DNA of 64,000 bases from positions 1,984,001-2,048,000 of the forward strand of contig BJKQ01000003.1 in the NCBI GenBank assembly GCA_006538405.1, given 5' to 3'. This DNA is from Hansfordia pulvinata (lineage: Eukaryota; Ascomycota; Sordariomycetes; Xylariales). A model generated the notes under the pieces. It was not told the DNA's origin. It made no database searches and was given only the letters and a program-made list of their open reading frames with translations. The translations under genes were made by a program, and so were the position numbers. Of this stretch, positions 12,269 through 24,705 are shown in pieces. Each line of letters opens with the position of its first letter. Within the stretch, counting starts at the first letter, position 1.

Positions 12269-13754
12269 ATCTACAAGACACGTGATGCACCGGCTGCTAC
12301 CGAGGTACGTACTGCACGAACGCGGGCATTTAGAGGTACCTGCAGAAGACCTGCGGCAACGCGACGACGACACAGCACCTTGGTAGATTCAAAGCACGCA
12401 AAGACGCAGAGATCACTGACCGCCATCTCGGGGCGCCGGCGCCCGCCCTGAACGTAAGGTACGAGTGCTGTCTTTCCTCACAGAGAATCGGGCCAGACCT
12501 CATGTGCTCCGTTGGAAGTTTCGCGGACGCAGACACATACTCTACTCGTAGGTATCGTGTGTATGCCGGGGCTGAACGGGCAACCTTGAAAATCGGAGCC
12601 GCCCGGAGCCGTCGAATCTGTGTCTTGGCTTCCTATTTGGGACTGGCGCCAGTGGCTTTGGGCGATTGGCCGTTCGTACGTTCACGACGTTCTACTAACA
12701 AGGTTAATTAGCATCCACGAACTCCTCCCTTCCCTGCACGCTACGTAGCTACGCACGCCCTCACGCCCTGTGGTGGCCCTCTCCATTCCCACCACCCACC
12801 CATGGATGCTGCACGTCCCGCCTCCCACACCCTGCGTCCGACTGGTACCTACGCGTACAGGCACCTCCTCTGGAGATCGTCTGCCGACCGGCGTCGCCCC
12901 GCGCGTACGAGACCGAGCCCCCCGACACGCCCAACGGCCGAGCCGCCGCGGACTCGGTCCTCCGTCTGCCTGCGCGGTGGGCACGGTTCTTCCGCTCCAG
13001 TCACATCGCCCCAGACCGTCCCAGCTCATCAGGGTCCTCGTCCAGTTAATACTTTCCACACGACCGTCCTCGTCTCCATCGACGGCCCTCATCAGTGCGG
13101 GTAGCCTCATCCCGGAACCGAAACCGAAACCGCCGCCCGCCGCAGATCGGCCCTTGGCCCTCCTGCTTTCTGCCCTCTGCTTTCGCCATTCCGAATCAGC
13201 GGCTACTCGTACGCACCCTTGATTACAAACCTCCGCGGGTCCGTCGAATCGGTCAGACCCTCCACCGTCATCCGCCCTGTCACCACCGCCACGCCATCCC
13301 AGTCACTGTCATTGTCATTGTCCCTGTCATTGTCACTGCGCTGCTGTCGCTGTCGCCGTCACGTCACCTCTGTCTCGTAACCTCGCGCTCGCTGCCAAGC
13401 CGACCCCATCTCAAGCCTCATTTCTCTCCAGATCCCGCTCTCACCCAACTTTCCTTATCCCCGCCCCCGCCCAGGCGCCTGCTGCTCACCTTTCCGAGCT
13501 CCAACTATGCCGCTGCTTGCGCGTTCCAGCCCAAGACGCACGCCGCGCTGATCTCTTGCCCCCTCTCCCGCTGCTTGGTCCTGTCATTGCTGCTTGACCC
13601 CCCCTTCGCAGTTGGCTTATCACCATTCTCACAGCTGGCTTGCCAGGGCTAGGCCGAGCCAGAACAAAGGTTCGGAAGCCTTTCGTGCCAAGACCGCGAG
13701 ATCTCACCAAGCTCGCCCCCACCGGTTGCCGGCACCCTCACTCTTAAACATCCC

Positions 13755-15580
13755 ATGACTTCCGCCCAAGGTCGCCGGGCTTGCCATAACTGTCGCCGGA
13801 GGCGCGTCGTCTGCGACAAGTCCGTCCCCACCTGCAATAAGTGCAGCCTTGCTGGCCAGGAGTGTCTTGGCTACGGCCAGCTGATTCGATGGACAAATTC
13901 CGTCGCCTCCAGAGGTCGCATGAGCGGCCAGACTACGTATGCTGCCACAAGGTCGCCTGTCGGCCTCGAGCCTAAGAAATGCCAATCTCAATCTCCATCA
14001 CTGGCTCTGAACGTTTCCGCCTCGGGCCGCCGACTCGGCCACGATGCCCCAAAGACCGTCCTGACTGACCCGGTTTTCCAAGACCTCGATCACGCTTCTC
14101 GCTATTACATGGATTACTGTGAGCAAAGACATACCCCTTTCGCACGCTGGCGCCGATAGTGCTGACCGGCCGTGTCCAAGACACATCGAGCTTCTGCCCT
14201 GAGCTTGTCCATGCTTCGTCTCGATTGGGCGCGAACCCCTTTATGAAGCTAGTCCCGCTGTCGCGGCAGTTCCCCTATCTTCGCCACATAGTCGTCGCTG
14301 TTTGTGCTCTGCACCGGTCCAATGTGGAGCGGCAGGGCGCTCTGCCGCTCGCCATCTGCAAGCGGCTGAACAATCCGGCACTTATCGACGCCCTCCACGC
14401 CAAGCAAAAAGCCATAAAGGACCTGCAAACCGTCCTGGCCTCTTTCGCCTCGGTGCCTCCCCACGCCCGGAGTGGCCCGAGAGAGACGCCCTGCTGGCAA
14501 CGGTGGTCTTCTTCATCAACTTCACTCTGGTGGATTTCGAGAAAACCGAAGGCGACAGCTGGCGTGCGCACATGCAAGCTGCTGGGGACCTTGTGAAGCG
14601 GACTTATTATAGCCTGTCCGCATTGCCTCAGAAGCAGGCCGGCGATGCTGTACGTTTGCACCGCGGTCCCAGCTGCGCCCACAGCTTCCCATGCTGACTC
14701 TCCCATTTAGTCTCCTGCCATCCGCGAGTCTGCGGTTGAGCCCAGCGTCGGCGACTGTGTGCTGTCCGATTTTCTGTCTTACACCATTTGGCGGGCCACC
14801 ATCGACACCCTCACCTGTTCGGCCATCAACCGGGGGCGGAACCTGCCTGCAATAGAACTCAACATGGCCGAGTTCATGCCCGTATTCCTCCGCACGGAGG
14901 CCTATAGTTATCACAGCTGCCCGACCTATCTCATGCAACTCGTTCACCAGACTTCCGTAGTGGCCAGAGGCGAAGACAAACCGCCCAGCTACGAAGATCT
15001 GATGGCCTACACGCAGCTGCTGGAAGGTATTCTGCTCTTCCAGCCCCAGAAATGGGCCGAGGGCTTGCGGGACCATATGGCCGCGCTGCTCGGCGACGCC
15101 GACGTTATTGATGTGGTGCTGCGCGCCCACATCGCCACTGCCTACCGGGCCGCCGCGTGTCTTTACATGCTCCTGGTGACGCCAGAACTGCGCGATTTCA
15201 TCTCCAAAAATCAGAGGGCCAATGAGTTGGAGGCAATCGACACGGCGGACCTGGCCGCAATGATTCTGCACGAGATGTCCTTCATTCCCAGCGATAGCCA
15301 GCTGTTCAAGTATGTCACATGGCCTGTCCTCATGCTCGGCGTGGAGACGGACTGCTCCGAGCGCAGAGCGTGGGTCGTAGAGCGCATGCAGACCATGCTG
15401 GACGTCACACCCTGGGGCATGATACAGGCAGCCACCAATACACTCGGCGATATTTGGAGGCTGAGGGACGCAACGCACGCCGCGGGCGAACCTATCTCGA
15501 GCAGCGATTCGGCTCGTGTTGCGGCACACGGCTGGCTGGCCCAGCTGCGGAATTTGCAAATCGACAGCCTCATCGTATAG
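13755..15580 (+). CDS. acr-2: Zn2Cys6 transcription factor, ACR-2-like, with one frame break
   Basis: Predicted nuclear zinc-cluster regulator resembling Neurospora acriflavine sensitivity control protein ACR-2. The N-terminus reads GRRACHNCRRRRVVC, and six cysteines at 10, 13, 20, 27, 30 and 37 give the CX2CX6CX6CX2CX6C pattern. The rest looks like the fungal-specific transcription factor domain 2 type (SRYYMDY, NPFMKLVPL, FPYLRHIVVAV, then a long helical C-terminus). Exons are 13755-14118, 14181-14649 and 14711-15580. Both introns are about 61-62 bases with GCTGAC branch points. The summed exons are one base short of a whole frame. The shift falls in the C-rich stretch 14459-14468, between KDLQTVLASF and EWPERDALL, and conserved-looking sequence continues on both sides. 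I therefore infer a missing C and a protein of about 567 residues. A true inactivating mutation is the alternative. The divergent MFS exporter 3 kb away is a possible target. Confidence 0.85.
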
Positions 15581-16391
15581 GTAGGCAAGATGGCCGATAC
15601 GTCTGCACTTTGATGGCATGGTAGTCTCGATTGTTGGAAGCCTGCAATTATTTATTCTGCTAGGTACACCACATGTAGGTTGGTGGGAGCAGCTGGAATC
15701 ACCAGTGCTCTCCAGAACCAGCAATGTACATGGGCACAATCAGACAGTGCAGCTGACTGACAGTCACTTACTTCCACTTGCAATGCGTCTACTGAAGTAT
15801 CTCAAGTGTAATCTCCGGATGAGGAATGCGGATAGAGAACGTTGCTGGCACCTGGTCAGCTGGTCTAGGGAGTGCCAGATCAGTGATTTGGAACTGAGAG
15901 GCAGTGAGGCATGGACAATACCTCCATACTTTGTTCACGCTCTGTCTGCAGTCTGCTGCAAGCAACATTGAAGTATGCACCTTCAATAAACCACCCATCT
16001 TCAATGCAACTGGCCAGGAACAACCTGGGGAAATTTCTCTCCTGCCTCTCTTTTAAGGCAAAGGCAACCACACCACAAGGTTCTTTCTCACATGAGGAGT
16101 GATTTGTTGCTTCCACACTGCTTAAGGCATTAGGACCATCAACAGCCCCCTCTCAATGAGAGACAAACATAAGCATGTAGCCTGGCGTTAAAACGCTTCA
16201 CTACTTCCACTCTACCACTCACCAGCTGTGGTGATCTTCTACTCAGCGTCACTTCACCCTCACCTTAGTTGGGGTTTTTGGGTTGATCCTTTCTAGAAAG
16301 TGGCAAGTATTATCCTCTCAGATCAGATGAGAGGCATCTACTCTCCTCCTCATTGTCTTCCTCCGCTGCCGTCTTTGGTGCTCTGTCAACT
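15581..16391. other. Intergenic, AT-richer than its flanks
   Basis: This stretch separates the acr-2-like gene from the next plus-strand gene. No open frame of interest and no TACTCGTA motif was found. It is noticeably less GC-rich than the neighbouring coding DNA. Confidence 0.5.
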
Positions 16392-18907
16392 ATGGATCGA
16401 CCGACCCTCTTGGCCCACCCGTCCTCCTGTCGGGGACTGACCCGCGCAGAGCCGAAAGACCACTCCGGCCCCCTTCGAAGTGTCTCCCGTTTTCTGGCCC
16501 GCGCAGAGCCGAAAGACCTCTCCGGCCCCTTTCGAAGTGTCTCCGATTTTCGATTCGATCATACAAGCATTTACATCCGCTACCCATTGGATCTGCTTTG
16601 TGCTGGTCGTTTGGATTCATCAAGCCCCAACGCAAAGTCATTGATACATAGCCCAGCCAGCCATACACGGTACTTGAGCATGTCGGCGCATACTAGGCCA
16701 CTGGGCTCGTTTGCGAACATGCCCAGCTGTCGGGTTGATTCAGAAACCCTCATGGGCGACGCTGAACCCCTACCCAGAAACGACATCCACCTCGAAGCCG
16801 CCAAGCAGAGGTGCAATGCACTGACGGACGACTGGAGAAGCAAAGGGCGATGCCAGGATAGTTCTGAGGGGACACCAGCGTCTCCCAGCTTGGCCCCAGA
16901 CTGGAGAAGCCCGGCCCCAGTCGAGGCCCCCAGACCAGCACCGGCCAGGAAGAAGCCGCTGCGCATAGACACCAACGTGTCAAGCCAGTACGGAGTCCGA
17001 CGCTACCGCCACACGCCGATCGACTCGGATCTCATTGCATCGGCCCCGGCCAACACCCGCGAGCACCGACCGAGCTTGACACCGGCAGCGGCATCCGGCC
17101 TTCGAGCCCGCTGCCTCGGGGCCCCTCCAGAAGAAGCCGGCACAGGAGCTCCAGAGGAGCTTCCCAGCTCGAACTATTGGGTCCAACTGAAGAGCTCCGG
17201 TACTGCAGACACGGACAGATCTAGACGGGCCACTGCCTGGCCTGCAACGGGCGGCGCGGCCCGCAGTGACGACACTCCCGACATGGATGGTCCCAGTCTC
17301 GGGTCCAGCAGCCCCTGGTCATTGATCACGCCGGCAGATCCGCAACCCCACGACGGCGGCTCCCATATCCCCCTCGCCGAGATGATGGCGTTCGACAAGG
17401 GCAAGAAGCTGCGTGCCAAGGGCTGGGATGGCATGGACAGCGACACGGAGGAGCTGCTTCGCAGATACTTCCACTGGCACCCGGCAGTGAGCGCCGACGA
17501 CGAAACAGCACCCGGAGTTGGACACGGCAGCGTCTCGCGGGCCGGAATGGCCGTGCTGCGCGACCCAGCCATCCAGAGCGTCAAGGTTGGCAGAGCTCCG
17601 AGAGGACAAGAGGCTACAGGTTCCGACGCAGCCCAGGACAATGACCATTACGACGGAGAGAAGCAGGCACGATTCGAAGCGTTGCTTCGCAAGCTGCACG
17701 GGTCTGGCGACCACAAGTTCCACAACTGGCCCCCTATTGACATCAAGCCGCCATCCCTGACCAAGGGACACGACACCGGGAGGCCAGGCCAAGACATACA
17801 GGGCTCGTCGCAGCCGCGGGAGGGGTCTGGCGACTCGGGCATCAGCGGCATCTCCCCTGGTGGTGCTAACAAGGCCACGCCGCTCAATCCACGGGCTCCT
17901 GAGTTTAGGTCGCTCTGGGAGGGACAGGCACCACCAGCCTTTGGCTCCTGGGAAGCAAACGCCCCTGTCCAGGAGCAGCCACTGCCCGAGAGGGGACAGG
18001 ATGGCCCAAGCCGCGTCGACCTCAGTGGCTTAGTGCTCCGGCGCATGGAGGAGGTGAAGGCACAGATGCACGAGTCGAATCGGTCCCTGGAGGCACTGCG
18101 GCACGAGATGCAGTGTCTCCTGAAGCAATCGGGCCAGACGGGCCTGCCTCCACGTCAACAAGGCCAGCAAGTGTTCCCAGCAGCCTGGGATAGCAGCATG
18201 TTCGCACCACCGGCCCCTGGCTCCGGGTCTGGGCTTCTGGCCCCCTTGCCCTTGAACACCTGGGGCTGCTCTCTCATGGGCGGCGCGCCCATGGGCCAGA
18301 ACCCTCAGCCTGCTCAGCCCACGCTGCACTGTGTGCCGCAAGTCGGCGCGGTGAGAGAGCCCGGGCTTGGCCAGGGCATGCCAGCTCATCTCGGCGTGCG
18401 CAGCGAGCAAGTCTTCGGCGGGAACCCTCGCCTGTGTCGCTTTTTGGGCGGGCTACCACTGGCTGACGGGCAGAACTGGCCAGCGGGCTCTGTCCGGGAA
18501 CCTGGCCCTACGTATGCGCAACAACATGCCGCGGAGCCGAGGACACAGACCGAGAGCACATCGATCCAACAGCCACTGCCGCCGCCGCCGGTCATCGGAT
18601 GTCCTACTCGGGGGTACAGGGACAGAAAGACCTCACCTCGATGTACGTGCAACAGACTTTCGGGCCGAAGCCCGTTCGCAAGCCCAAGCCGCCCTCTGGG
18701 ATAGGAGACCCGCAGCAGGCCATGCAGCAGCAACAGTACGAGGCCTATCTGGAATGGAAGCGCACATCAAACACGGAATACGCGCAGCAGTGCCGAGCCA
18801 GGCAGGCTAGGCGAGCCGAGAGACAGAGGAGCGCGCGCACCGGCTCCAGCCATGATGAGCCCGTGGGCTTGTCCCTCGTTTCGACGCTGACGCCCTTGAT
18901 GGCCTGA
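16392..18907 (+). CDS. Hypothetical disordered protein with basic C-terminal helix, one frame break
   Basis: I do not recognise the family. A long frame runs from ATG 16392 to beyond 18590, and a second, overlapping frame carries a plausible C-terminus to the stop at 18907. Joining them needs one extra base somewhere between about 18420 and 18598, giving roughly 838 residues. An unrecognised intron is possible, but no GT-AG pair I tried restored the frame. The N-terminus has a 19-residue tandem duplication. The middle is rich in Pro, Ser, Gly and charge and looks disordered. A short heptad-like segment, LRRMEEVKAQMHESNRSLEA, lies near residues 546-566. The C-terminal part has a Gln run followed by a basic helix (YLEWKRTSNTEYAQQCRARQ, then more Arg). 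The true start may be a later Met, since the first 100 residues are low quality. Confidence 0.5.
16444..16557 (+). repeat. 57-base tandem duplication inside the hypothetical gene
   Basis: Two nearly identical 57-base units (16444-16500 and 16501-16557) encode RAEPKDHSGPLRSVSRFLA and RAEPKDLSGPFRSVSDFRF. The period is a multiple of three, so the frame is kept. The few differences suggest an old duplication, or simply a leader sequence that is not translated. Confidence 0.8.
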
Positions 18908-20566
18908 TGAGTGGACACAGTTTGACGGTTTACAGAGAGGGGAGGGGGGTTGGGCCCCGAGAAGCGATTGCAAAGCCTTATCATTATGGATATGCTGGCG
19001 TCTTCTACCCCCAACATTGTTTTTGCGACTTGTTTCACGGCTTTCAGGATGACGGGAGTGGCACGATGGGGACTTGGCAGCAAGTCCCATCCATGCGCGG
19101 CAGCATCGTTTTTACAAATTGTTCCATGACTTTGATGACTTTGATGATGGTATTAACCGGACAGGGCAGCAGGTCCCTCCCATCCATGCGGCAACATTGT
19201 TATTGTTAAGCTAGCTACCCGGCTGCGCGTAGGGTAGCGTTCAATAAATTTGAATGTGGCGACCACACTGGTTATACCAAAGCAGGGAAACGTGAGGGTC
19301 AAAGTCTTACTGTTGATGCTTTATGGTAGATTGTATCGCCAAATCTTCCAGGCCTTCAAGGCCGATATGCGCAAGGGAGTCATGTTCATCGACGCCGTGA
19401 CGTCCCGATCTGCACCGAGACTCTATTTGAATCGACTCTTATGTGATGAACAGTGTGGGCTACTGGAATATAGTCTTTAAGATGGCTTAATGGCTTGCGA
19501 AGCGGTGCGCGAACAGAGCAAGGGCGTAGAGTAATGGCCCCTGCGCAACCGTGAAAGAAAGGGACTCGCAACTCCAGGCACTGTGAAGACATTATGCTGG
19601 CTAGCGCTATTGACTCGTGCGAATCGCGTCTAGAAGCAATTGAAGGTACGAGTAAGAAGCGTGAAGAATCCAAGGTGGCCAAGCATGTCGATTACCTCAC
19701 AAGGGCGCGGACTCCAAAGCGCAGGTCAATCATCGCCGTATGCTCACCGCATCGTGGGTGTAAAATACACACAGGTTACTACTCATATCCGGTGATGAAC
19801 CACTGGGAGCATTCGCGTCCTGGTCCCTTGACGAGAAGAGAGCCGTTTGGAGCTGGGAGAGCTATCAGCATCATCGTAACACAATTCAATTACAAACAAT
19901 GTTTAAGAGAAATGAAGATAATACATATCATACAGCACATTATGCACGCGACTGCCTTTAATTGTCCGGGCACATCAATTGATGCATCCGGCGTTTCCAG
20001 CCTAGATGAAGATATGCAGTCGTCGGGTGTATGCACGAAAGAAAGAGAACTGTTAACCTGGTATTGAATGGGCCGTGGGGAGCATCGATTTGGTGCAATG
20101 TGGGATGCCCCCCATCAGCTACCAGACACCACCACTGTGCCGTCTAACATCAGCCAGCACTTGAGCTACCCAAGATAGGTACCTAACCTACCTGTATCAC
20201 GGATACATTGTCGGAACTCTCTCAGGGCGCGCTTCCTCGCGTCTGAGCCTCATCACCACTCCCTCCCTGTCGGCTCGCCACCCTCCCTGACCGACGCCCG
20301 ACTCTCTCCCCATCGAGCGCCGAGGTGATCGACGGGCGCCCTCTCGCCGACGCCCACCCGGCTCCTGCCATGCGTCGCATTCCCTAGCCGCCCCTACGTC
20401 ACCCGGCTCACCGCGCAACCCAAAGCACGAGACCGACAAACCGGGTCGCTTCAGCAGTGGCCCGCCCACAACTCCGCCAACGACGGCCCAACACCCCGCG
20501 ATCCCGTGTCAGCGCCCCCCCGCGAACCGACTGCCATTGATCTGGCTCGGCTGCATTCCCGCCGAC
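18908..20566. other. Intergenic region upstream of Med1
   Basis: No gene is supported. Around 19078-19200 two imperfect copies of a GGCAGCA-GTCCC-CCATGCGGC segment occur about 90 bases apart. One exact TACGAGTA lies at 19647. The last 350 bases before the Med1 ATG are C- and CT-rich leader-like sequence. Confidence 0.5.
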
Positions 20567-22853
20567 ATGTCAACCCCCATGCGCCACGCGCCCTCGCAGC
20601 AGGGCCGCACGCCCTCCCAGCACCCCGGCCTCACTCCCCAGGCCTCCACGCCCTTCTCCCACGCACAGGCCGCCTTGTCTCCTCACGGAGGACACCGCTC
20701 GTCGCCCCAGCACTTCAAGAAGTCGCCCGCCGCGGCCAAGAACTCGCCCGCGACCATGGGCACCTCGGGCACGATCGGCACCAGCACCGCTACTCTGACC
20801 AACATGCCCACCAACCCGCCTGTGGGGTTCGACAGCCCCTCCGCTGCCGCCCTCGGCGCCCTTGCCATGAACGAGATCAATCTGGACAGCTTGAGCATGG
20901 CTGGCCTGGTCCCTCCGCCAGCGTCCAACGGCGGCCGGGCCGACGAGGACGAGCAGAAGAGGCGGCTGGACGACATCATCAAGATTCTCTGGGTCAGTAC
21001 TAGCGGGTCTGCGGAGCTGCCCTGCCCAAACCTTGCTTGCCATGCTGACAGCACACCAGGACGCCAATACCTCGCGCGTCAGCGACGACGGCCTCGAGAG
21101 ACTCGCCAAGCACCTTGAACTTGAAGTCCTGTGGGAGGGGCCCAAGGGCGACCCCAACCGCATGTTGATCATGGCCGGCTCTACCATGTCCATCGAGATT
21201 GGCATCAAGGACCCCGTTGTCCACCATGCCGCCCTGGCTTACGGCGAGCCCGTGCCCATCCTCGAGAAGCACATCGACAAGGCTTCCGCGATCCTCAAGA
21301 AGGACCTCTCCCTCGCCCCGAACCAGAGCCCCCTCACCAAGTATCTGACCCATTTCAAGGCCAACCTCCAGCACCTGACTGCGTTGGACAAGCTGAGCTC
21401 GCCCCCCACGCTCAACTGCCACGAGGCCATCGGCGGCCTTTTCGAAAGCTTGGAGCGCCTGCACAAATGGGACATGGACAAGTTGCAAGAGATGGCGCCG
21501 TTCGGCGCCATGCCCGAGGACCGCCGTCGTGTCTACAGCCTCTGCACGCGCCACGGCTGCCCGCAGATGCACGCCCGCGGACGCGTGGGGCTGAGCCTGC
21601 ACTTTTGGAAGTCGCAAAGAAAAATGCCGAGCACCACAGTTGACAGTGACGGCGACGTGCTGACCTGGTCCATTCTCATTGGCTGTGGCCCGCTCGACAA
21701 CGCCCTGTGCACGCCGATCCGCGTCTCGGATAAGTGGTTGGGGCCGAGTATCGAGAAAGCGAACCCGTCTGGGGACGACATGATGGGCAACGGCGCCAAC
21801 GGGGTCATCCTGGACTGGCACGATCCAGAGACGATCTTGTTGCCGCCGGCGGACGACGCAAAGCCCGAGAACAGCCTTGATCCCTCGGCGGGCATGTCCG
21901 GGCCCAGACCGCCCAATGTCGTCTTCATGGGCACCTTCGACCCTCCCATCACCGTCACGCAGCCGGTGGCGGGTGAGATATTCAAGGCGTCGGCTCTGCA
22001 TCCGCCCATGGCGCCTGTGACGTTTGATGTGCTGCTCTTTCCCGTGCCCCAAGGCAGCGCGTACGACCCCAGCGAGCCGCGGACGGTGGTGGCCACGCAG
22101 GCAGTCAACACGTTCCAGAGTGTCGCGGACGGCGGAGAGCCAACCGAGCCCGAGATCAAGACGCACAAGAACACGCTGCACATCTACAAGCCGGTATACG
22201 GCTACGTGCTGAAGGAAATCCCCTTTTCGCACCCGCGTGAAATGATGCAGATGCTGCCGCAGCTTCGGCAGTTCGCCTTCCTGTCCACTCTTCTGACCAA
22301 GAGCTTCAAGTCCAAGACCAGCGAGCCAGCCAACAGGCGCGGCGAAGGCAGAAAAGACGAAAAGCAAGACCCCGCAAAATTTACTGGCGTCCATGAGGGA
22401 GAAGACGAGGAGGATGATGACGACAAGGAGGACGATGGCGACCTGATGGATCAGGACAAGGTGCCGGCCAACGCGACGGCACCCGGCGAGTTTGCGGCAT
22501 TCCTGGCACAAGCCGCTGGAACTCGGGGTGCGGAGGCACAGGCGTCGGCCTCGACGCGCGCCGTCGACATGACGCTGACCGTGCATCCGGTGCCCCGGCT
22601 GCAGATTGTCTTCCCTTTCGGACCCAAGACGGCGAACATCATGCTGGAGATCCAGCCGGGCGGCCGAGTGCACATTATCTCGGACAACGTGTTCGAGGGC
22701 CGCAGCCGCAGCATCAGCAATGACGGCGATGTGGAGATGGACACAGCAGACCGCCAGGGCGACGCATGGACCAAGGCGCAATGGGCCAGCGCGCTCGAGA
22801 CGTGCGAGGACGTTGGGATCTGGATCGAGTTTATCAAGGCGAGGTTGGAGTAA
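20567..22853 (+). CDS. med1: Mediator complex subunit 1 (fungal Med1)
   Basis: Predicted Mediator subunit of the middle module, acting in the nucleus between sequence-specific activators and RNA polymerase II. Two exons, 20567-20992 and 21060-22853, flank a 67-base intron with a less usual GTCAGT donor, a GCTGAC branch point and a CAG acceptor. They give 739 residues in one unbroken frame. Residues 1-110 are Ser/Pro/Thr-rich and disordered. The Med1 domain starts around DDIIKILWDANTSRVSDDGL and continues through LEVLWEGPKGDPNRMLIMAG and a long conserved core. An acidic linker (DEEDDDDKEDDGD) lies near 589-605, followed by a final beta-rich segment (VHPVPRLQIVFPFGPKTANI). I chose ATG 20567 because upstream in-frame codons include no other ATG. 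No indel is seen here, unlike many neighbours. Confidence 0.93.
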
Positions 22854-23718
22854 GGGACAGATGCGTCCAGCTTCTACTAGTTGGCCTGAACCGAGGTGAT
22901 CGGGTCCGAGGAGGTGGTCGAGCAGTGATCGCCTGCACAAGCACGCGGGTCCATTGGCGCAGCGTCACCTGTTTTTATGATTAATGATACCCCAGACTTG
23001 CGATGTGTGTGTTGCTCCTGATCTCCGGTGCTGTGTGTGTCCGCCATCCAGGCATATATCACGGAAACAGGTGTAGACTCTGAGCTACAAGCCGTTCCTT
23101 ACCTTTTTTTTTTATCGGCGTGATGATCGTTGAAAGGGGAGATGGTATAGTGATACTTGGAACTCGATCCTTTGTGGGTTAGGTCCATACACTACTCCAT
23201 ATATACTAGGCACATATGTTAGGTAAGTACTCGTACCTACTATCGTACCTAACACTGAAACACATACCTCAGGAGGTAACCTACCGTGCCTCCCTCTTTA
23301 ACCACCACACCACCATAGGGCCGTACTTAATTAGTAGGTACCTAATGTAGGTAGTAGGTACGTACTCGTAGCACGAGTAGAATGACGCGACGCGGGCCGT
23401 CCATAGCACGACGCCGACAGTCCTTCGCCAGCCCCACGTCAACCAACATTTGCGATCATATCATCAGTCTGTGCTTCAAGGCACGCCCACGAACCATCAC
23501 GCAGACTCCCCATGCTGGTGTCGGTCTGTTGCCCGGCCTCCGAGAATGCGCCACCAAAGACGGGGCTTCTCAATAGCCGCGCCGAATGAATGACCGGCCT
23601 GGCCGTGCCTGTGGGCCGAGCACCACCATCCATCTGTACGATCAGCCGCGACAGCGACACGGCAGGGCGCGCGTGAGGCTGCTGGGTGACGCGGTACGGC
23701 GCCAGCGCCCTCGCAGCC
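22854..23718. other. Intergenic region rich in GGTACC and TACTCGTA motifs
   Basis: This is the downstream region of Med1 and the upstream region of the next gene. The part 23160-23380 is unusually repetitive, with many AGGTA/TACCT steps and exact TACTCGTA at 23228 and 23363. A T-rich run lies near 23105. No gene is supported. Confidence 0.5.
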
Positions 23719-24666
23719 ATGGCGCCGCCCCAGACCCCGGCGCCGCATCGCTTCCTCGTCACCAAGAAGCAAACGCCCTCGTCCACCGCTGCCGCCGCCG
23801 CGACGTCCTCTCAGCACCAACAACTGCAGCACCAGACGCCCAGGCCACGCCCTCCCGCCTCGCAGCAGTTCCTCGCCACCCCGCGCTTCTCGCTGCACTC
23901 GACGCCCCGGCCTTCCGGCCTCCTCGACGCCGAGGACCCCGCGCCCTCGGCCAGCGCCGCCTCCTCGATCCCCGCCGCCGCCGCGCCCCGAGCTCCCTCT
24001 TCCGCTCGCGCCAGGCCGCCGACCGCGTCTCCGACGTCATTGAGAGCTCGCCCGCCGACGAGATTGACGTCGACGACGACGACGACGACGACGACGAAGA
24101 CAACCATGGTCATTTCCGACCAGATGCCCCAGATGACACGGGTGGGTACGCTGGCGGTATATACGGGCACGACGGCGAAGACGACGACCAAGCGCGATTC
24201 GATGCCGGCGACCTCGACGTCGTCGCCGAGTCGTCGCCGCCGCTGCCGCTGCCGCCCACCCCGGAGCCTGTCGGGCGCGACGACCACCACCGGTCCTACG
24301 CCCGCGCGGTCAAGCGGCGGCGCATCTCCGTGTCCTCGACCCTGAGCTCCGACGACGGGGCGCGTCTCCTCCCGGCACGAGGACTCGTGGCGTCCCCGCT
24401 GAGCGATACGGGAGGCGAGACGCAGCCCCCGGGGGGAGATGAGTCTGTCGTCGGGGATGGCGACTCGTCGGAATCGCCCTTTGACGTCGAGTACATGCCC
24501 GAGGGTGACGACGGCGAAGAAGGACCCGGACCCGAACCCGAACCTGAGCCCGGGACCGACGACCTCTCCGACATGGACGTCGACGACGCGGCGGAGCTAG
24601 ACCCCCCGCGGCGCAGCACCGCGGCGCCGCGTTTCTGCCGTTCAAGGCGCCCGCGACCAGCGCTGC

Positions 24667-24705
<39 letters not shown>

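Larger units (their letters stand above)
10676..13754. other. Divergent intergenic region between MFS gene and acr-2-like gene
   Basis: No gene is supported. The 10.7-11.4 kb part is the upstream region of the minus-strand transporter. The 12.1-12.4 kb part is dense in AGGTACCT-like sites and contains a hairpin. Exact TACTCGTA/TACGAGTA copies lie at 11467, 11901, 12543 and 13204. The last 700 bases before the regulator's ATG are pyrimidine-rich, as expected for a fungal promoter and leader. Confidence 0.55.

Noticed and set aside
14522..15739. A 405-codon minus-strand open frame over the acr-2-like gene
   Set aside because: Antisense of recognisable transcription factor exons; no supporting features.
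18512..18619. An intron to join the two frames of the hypothetical gene near 18.5 kb
   Set aside because: The best GTATGC donor with nearby AG acceptors gives lengths of 61 or 108 bases, neither of which restores the second frame.
21000..22940. A 646-codon minus-strand open frame over Med1
   Set aside because: Antisense of a conserved Mediator subunit, with no domain of its own and a composition typical of a shadow frame.
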